Source: an uncultured beta proteobacterium
GTDB lineage: Bacteria > Pseudomonadota > Gammaproteobacteria > Burkholderiales > Burkholderiaceae
Assembly (NCBI GenBank): GCA_903944255.1
Contig: CAJARE010000340.1
Span: 1 to 7,626, forward strand
Reading direction: 5' to 3'
DNA: 7,626 nucleotides
Shown here: one piece after another, positions 6,675-7,626 of the stretch
How positions within the stretch are numbered: the stretch's first letter is position 1
Layout: every line of letters begins with the position of its first letter
Position numbers and translations under genes: made by a program
The notes under the pieces: generated by a model
Told to the model about the DNA's origin: nothing
The model's database searches: none
Seen by the model: the letters and a program-made list of their open reading frames with translations, nothing else

Positions 6675-7626
6675 ATGAATATCCTCATCTTTGGTAAAGA
6701 CGGTCAATTAGGTAAAGCGTTTCGATCTCTTTTCGAAAGCTCAACCCAAGCTAGTGATGCGCATATTCAGTATGTGGGTCGAAGTGATTGCGATTTGTCT
6801 CAGGCAGATGCGGTAAAGCAATGCTTGATCCATTCAAAACCAGATCTCATCATTAATGCAGCAGCCTATACCGCAGTCGATCAGGCCCAAACAGAAGTTG
6901 AATTAGCCAATGCGATTAATGCCAGAGCTCCTGAGGTCATGGCGCAATATGCCGCTGCTCATGGAGTTACTTTATTGCATTACTCCACTGATTATGTTTT
7001 TGATGGCAGTAAGGCAGGGTATTACCTTGAGAATGATGTACGCAATCCATTAGGGGAATATGGCAAGAGTAAGGCTGCTGGAGAAGTTGCTATTGAAAAA
7101 GCTTTTTTAAATTCGACTCAAGGTCAGTACGCTATTTTCCGCACAAGCTGGGTGTATGGAGCAGGTGGTAACTTTATTAGAACGATTTTGCGTTTAGCCA
7201 AAGAGCGTGAAGAGCTCAAGGTGATTGAAGATCAACTAGGTGCTCCCACTTCAGCTGACTGGTTGGCAAGCTTGAGCGTAGATTTAGCGCTTGATTCCAA
7301 GGGTCAACTCAGAAAATTTGACTCAGGGACATACCATGCAGTGCCCCCAGGGGAGAGTAATTGGCATGGCTTAGCGTGTTTAGTTGTGGAGTCGGCAATT
7401 GAGGCGGGTGTTTCTTTAAAGTCTTCCCCAGGCTCCATCAAGCCCATTAAGGCTGTGGAATACCCCTTACCAGCCCCTAGGCCCATGAATTCTCGTATGG
7501 CCACTGATAAGCTCAGGCAAGCCATTGCGGCAACTGGGGATGTGTCAAAATTGCAGCGATGGAATAAACCTTGGTCTGATGATGTGCGGGCCTATGTGCA
7601 GCAATTGGCCAAAGATGGCCTGGTAT
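6675..7626 (+). CDS. rfbD: dTDP-4-dehydrorhamnose reductase (RfbD/RmlD), 3' end cut by window
   Basis: The reading frame from ATG 6675 stays open to the right edge: 317 residues with no stop. RmlD reduces dTDP-4-keto-L-rhamnose to dTDP-L-rhamnose with NAD(P)H, the last step of the pathway. ILIFGKDGQLG (3-13) is the characteristic RmlD cofactor loop with GxxGQLG. INAAAYTAVDQAQ (60-72), HYSTDYVFDG (102-111, with catalytic Thr105), and Tyr129/Lys133 in EYGKSK (128-133) form the substrate and catalytic sites. FRTSWVYG (155-162) and DQLGAPTSADWLA (186-198) are further signatures. RPMNSRMATDKL (269-280) is the usual C-terminal motif. Family members are usually about 290-300 residues, so the true stop should lie very close to the edge. 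It follows rfbB by 25 bases and has only a weak ribosome site. rfbA and rfbC are expected downstream by analogy with other rfb clusters; neither is visible here. Confidence 0.95.
   Translation, partial: MNILIFGKDGQLGKAFRSLFESSTQASDAHIQYVGRSDCDLSQADAVKQCLIHSKPDLIINAAAYTAVDQAQTEVELANAINARAPEVMAQYAAAHGVTLLHYSTDYVFDGSKAGYYLENDVRNPLGEYGKSKAAGEVAIEKAFLNSTQGQYAIFRTSWVYGAGGNFIRTILRLAKEREELKVIEDQLGAPTSADWLASLSVDLALDSKGQLRKFDSGTYHAVPPGESNWHGLACLVVESAIEAGVSLKSSPGSIKPIKAVEYPLPAPRPMNSRMATDKLRQAIAATGDVSKLQRWNKPWSDDVRAYVQQLAKDGLV

Noticed and set aside
7304..7525. Minus-strand open frame of 73 codons at the right end
   Set aside because: It lies opposite rfbD, whose motifs continue unbroken through this stretch; composition is that of a shadow frame.

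Overview
This window is part of a surface-polysaccharide (O-antigen type) biosynthesis locus from a Gram-negative bacterium. The moderate GC content, the gene styles and an O-antigen-ligase-like membrane protein beside galE and rfbB-rfbD point to a betaproteobacterium of the Burkholderiaceae, most like freshwater Polynucleobacter. That assignment rests on pattern recognition only; there is no rRNA or other marker gene to confirm it.

Layout from left to right. Bases 1-499 (minus strand) hold the N-terminal 166 codons of a multi-pass membrane protein of O-antigen ligase/polymerase style, cut by the left edge. Bases 500-633 are a divergent intergenic region with a perfect 8-bp inverted repeat. 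From 634 a tight plus-strand operon runs galE, a DUF6492-like putative glycosyltransferase, then a GT2 glycosyltransferase. A GT11 (alpha-1,2-fucosyltransferase family) gene lies on the minus strand (3537-4427) and meets the GT2 gene tail to tail, sharing the bases TTAA. After a 45-bp divergent gap, a second plus-strand unit starts: a GT10 (alpha-1,3/4-fucosyltransferase family) gene, rfbB (overlapping it by ATGA) and rfbD, which is open at the right edge.

How the genes fit together. GalE supplies UDP-galactose and, judging from a cysteine at the substrate-gating position, probably UDP-GalNAc. RfbB and RfbD belong to the dTDP-L-rhamnose route; rfbA and rfbC are expected beyond the right edge. 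The DUF6492-like and GT2 enzymes probably extend the repeat unit. The GT11 and GT10 enzymes would add fucose-type branches. A 2-fucosyl plus 3/4-fucosyl pair next to a GalE is the set of activities needed for H/Lewis-like motifs, and this is the most interesting hypothesis in the window. No GDP-fucose synthesis genes (gmd, fcl) are visible here, so the donor must come from elsewhere in the genome.

No RNA genes, insertion sequences, CRISPR arrays or convincing terminators were seen. No stretch longer than 300 bases lacks a gene.
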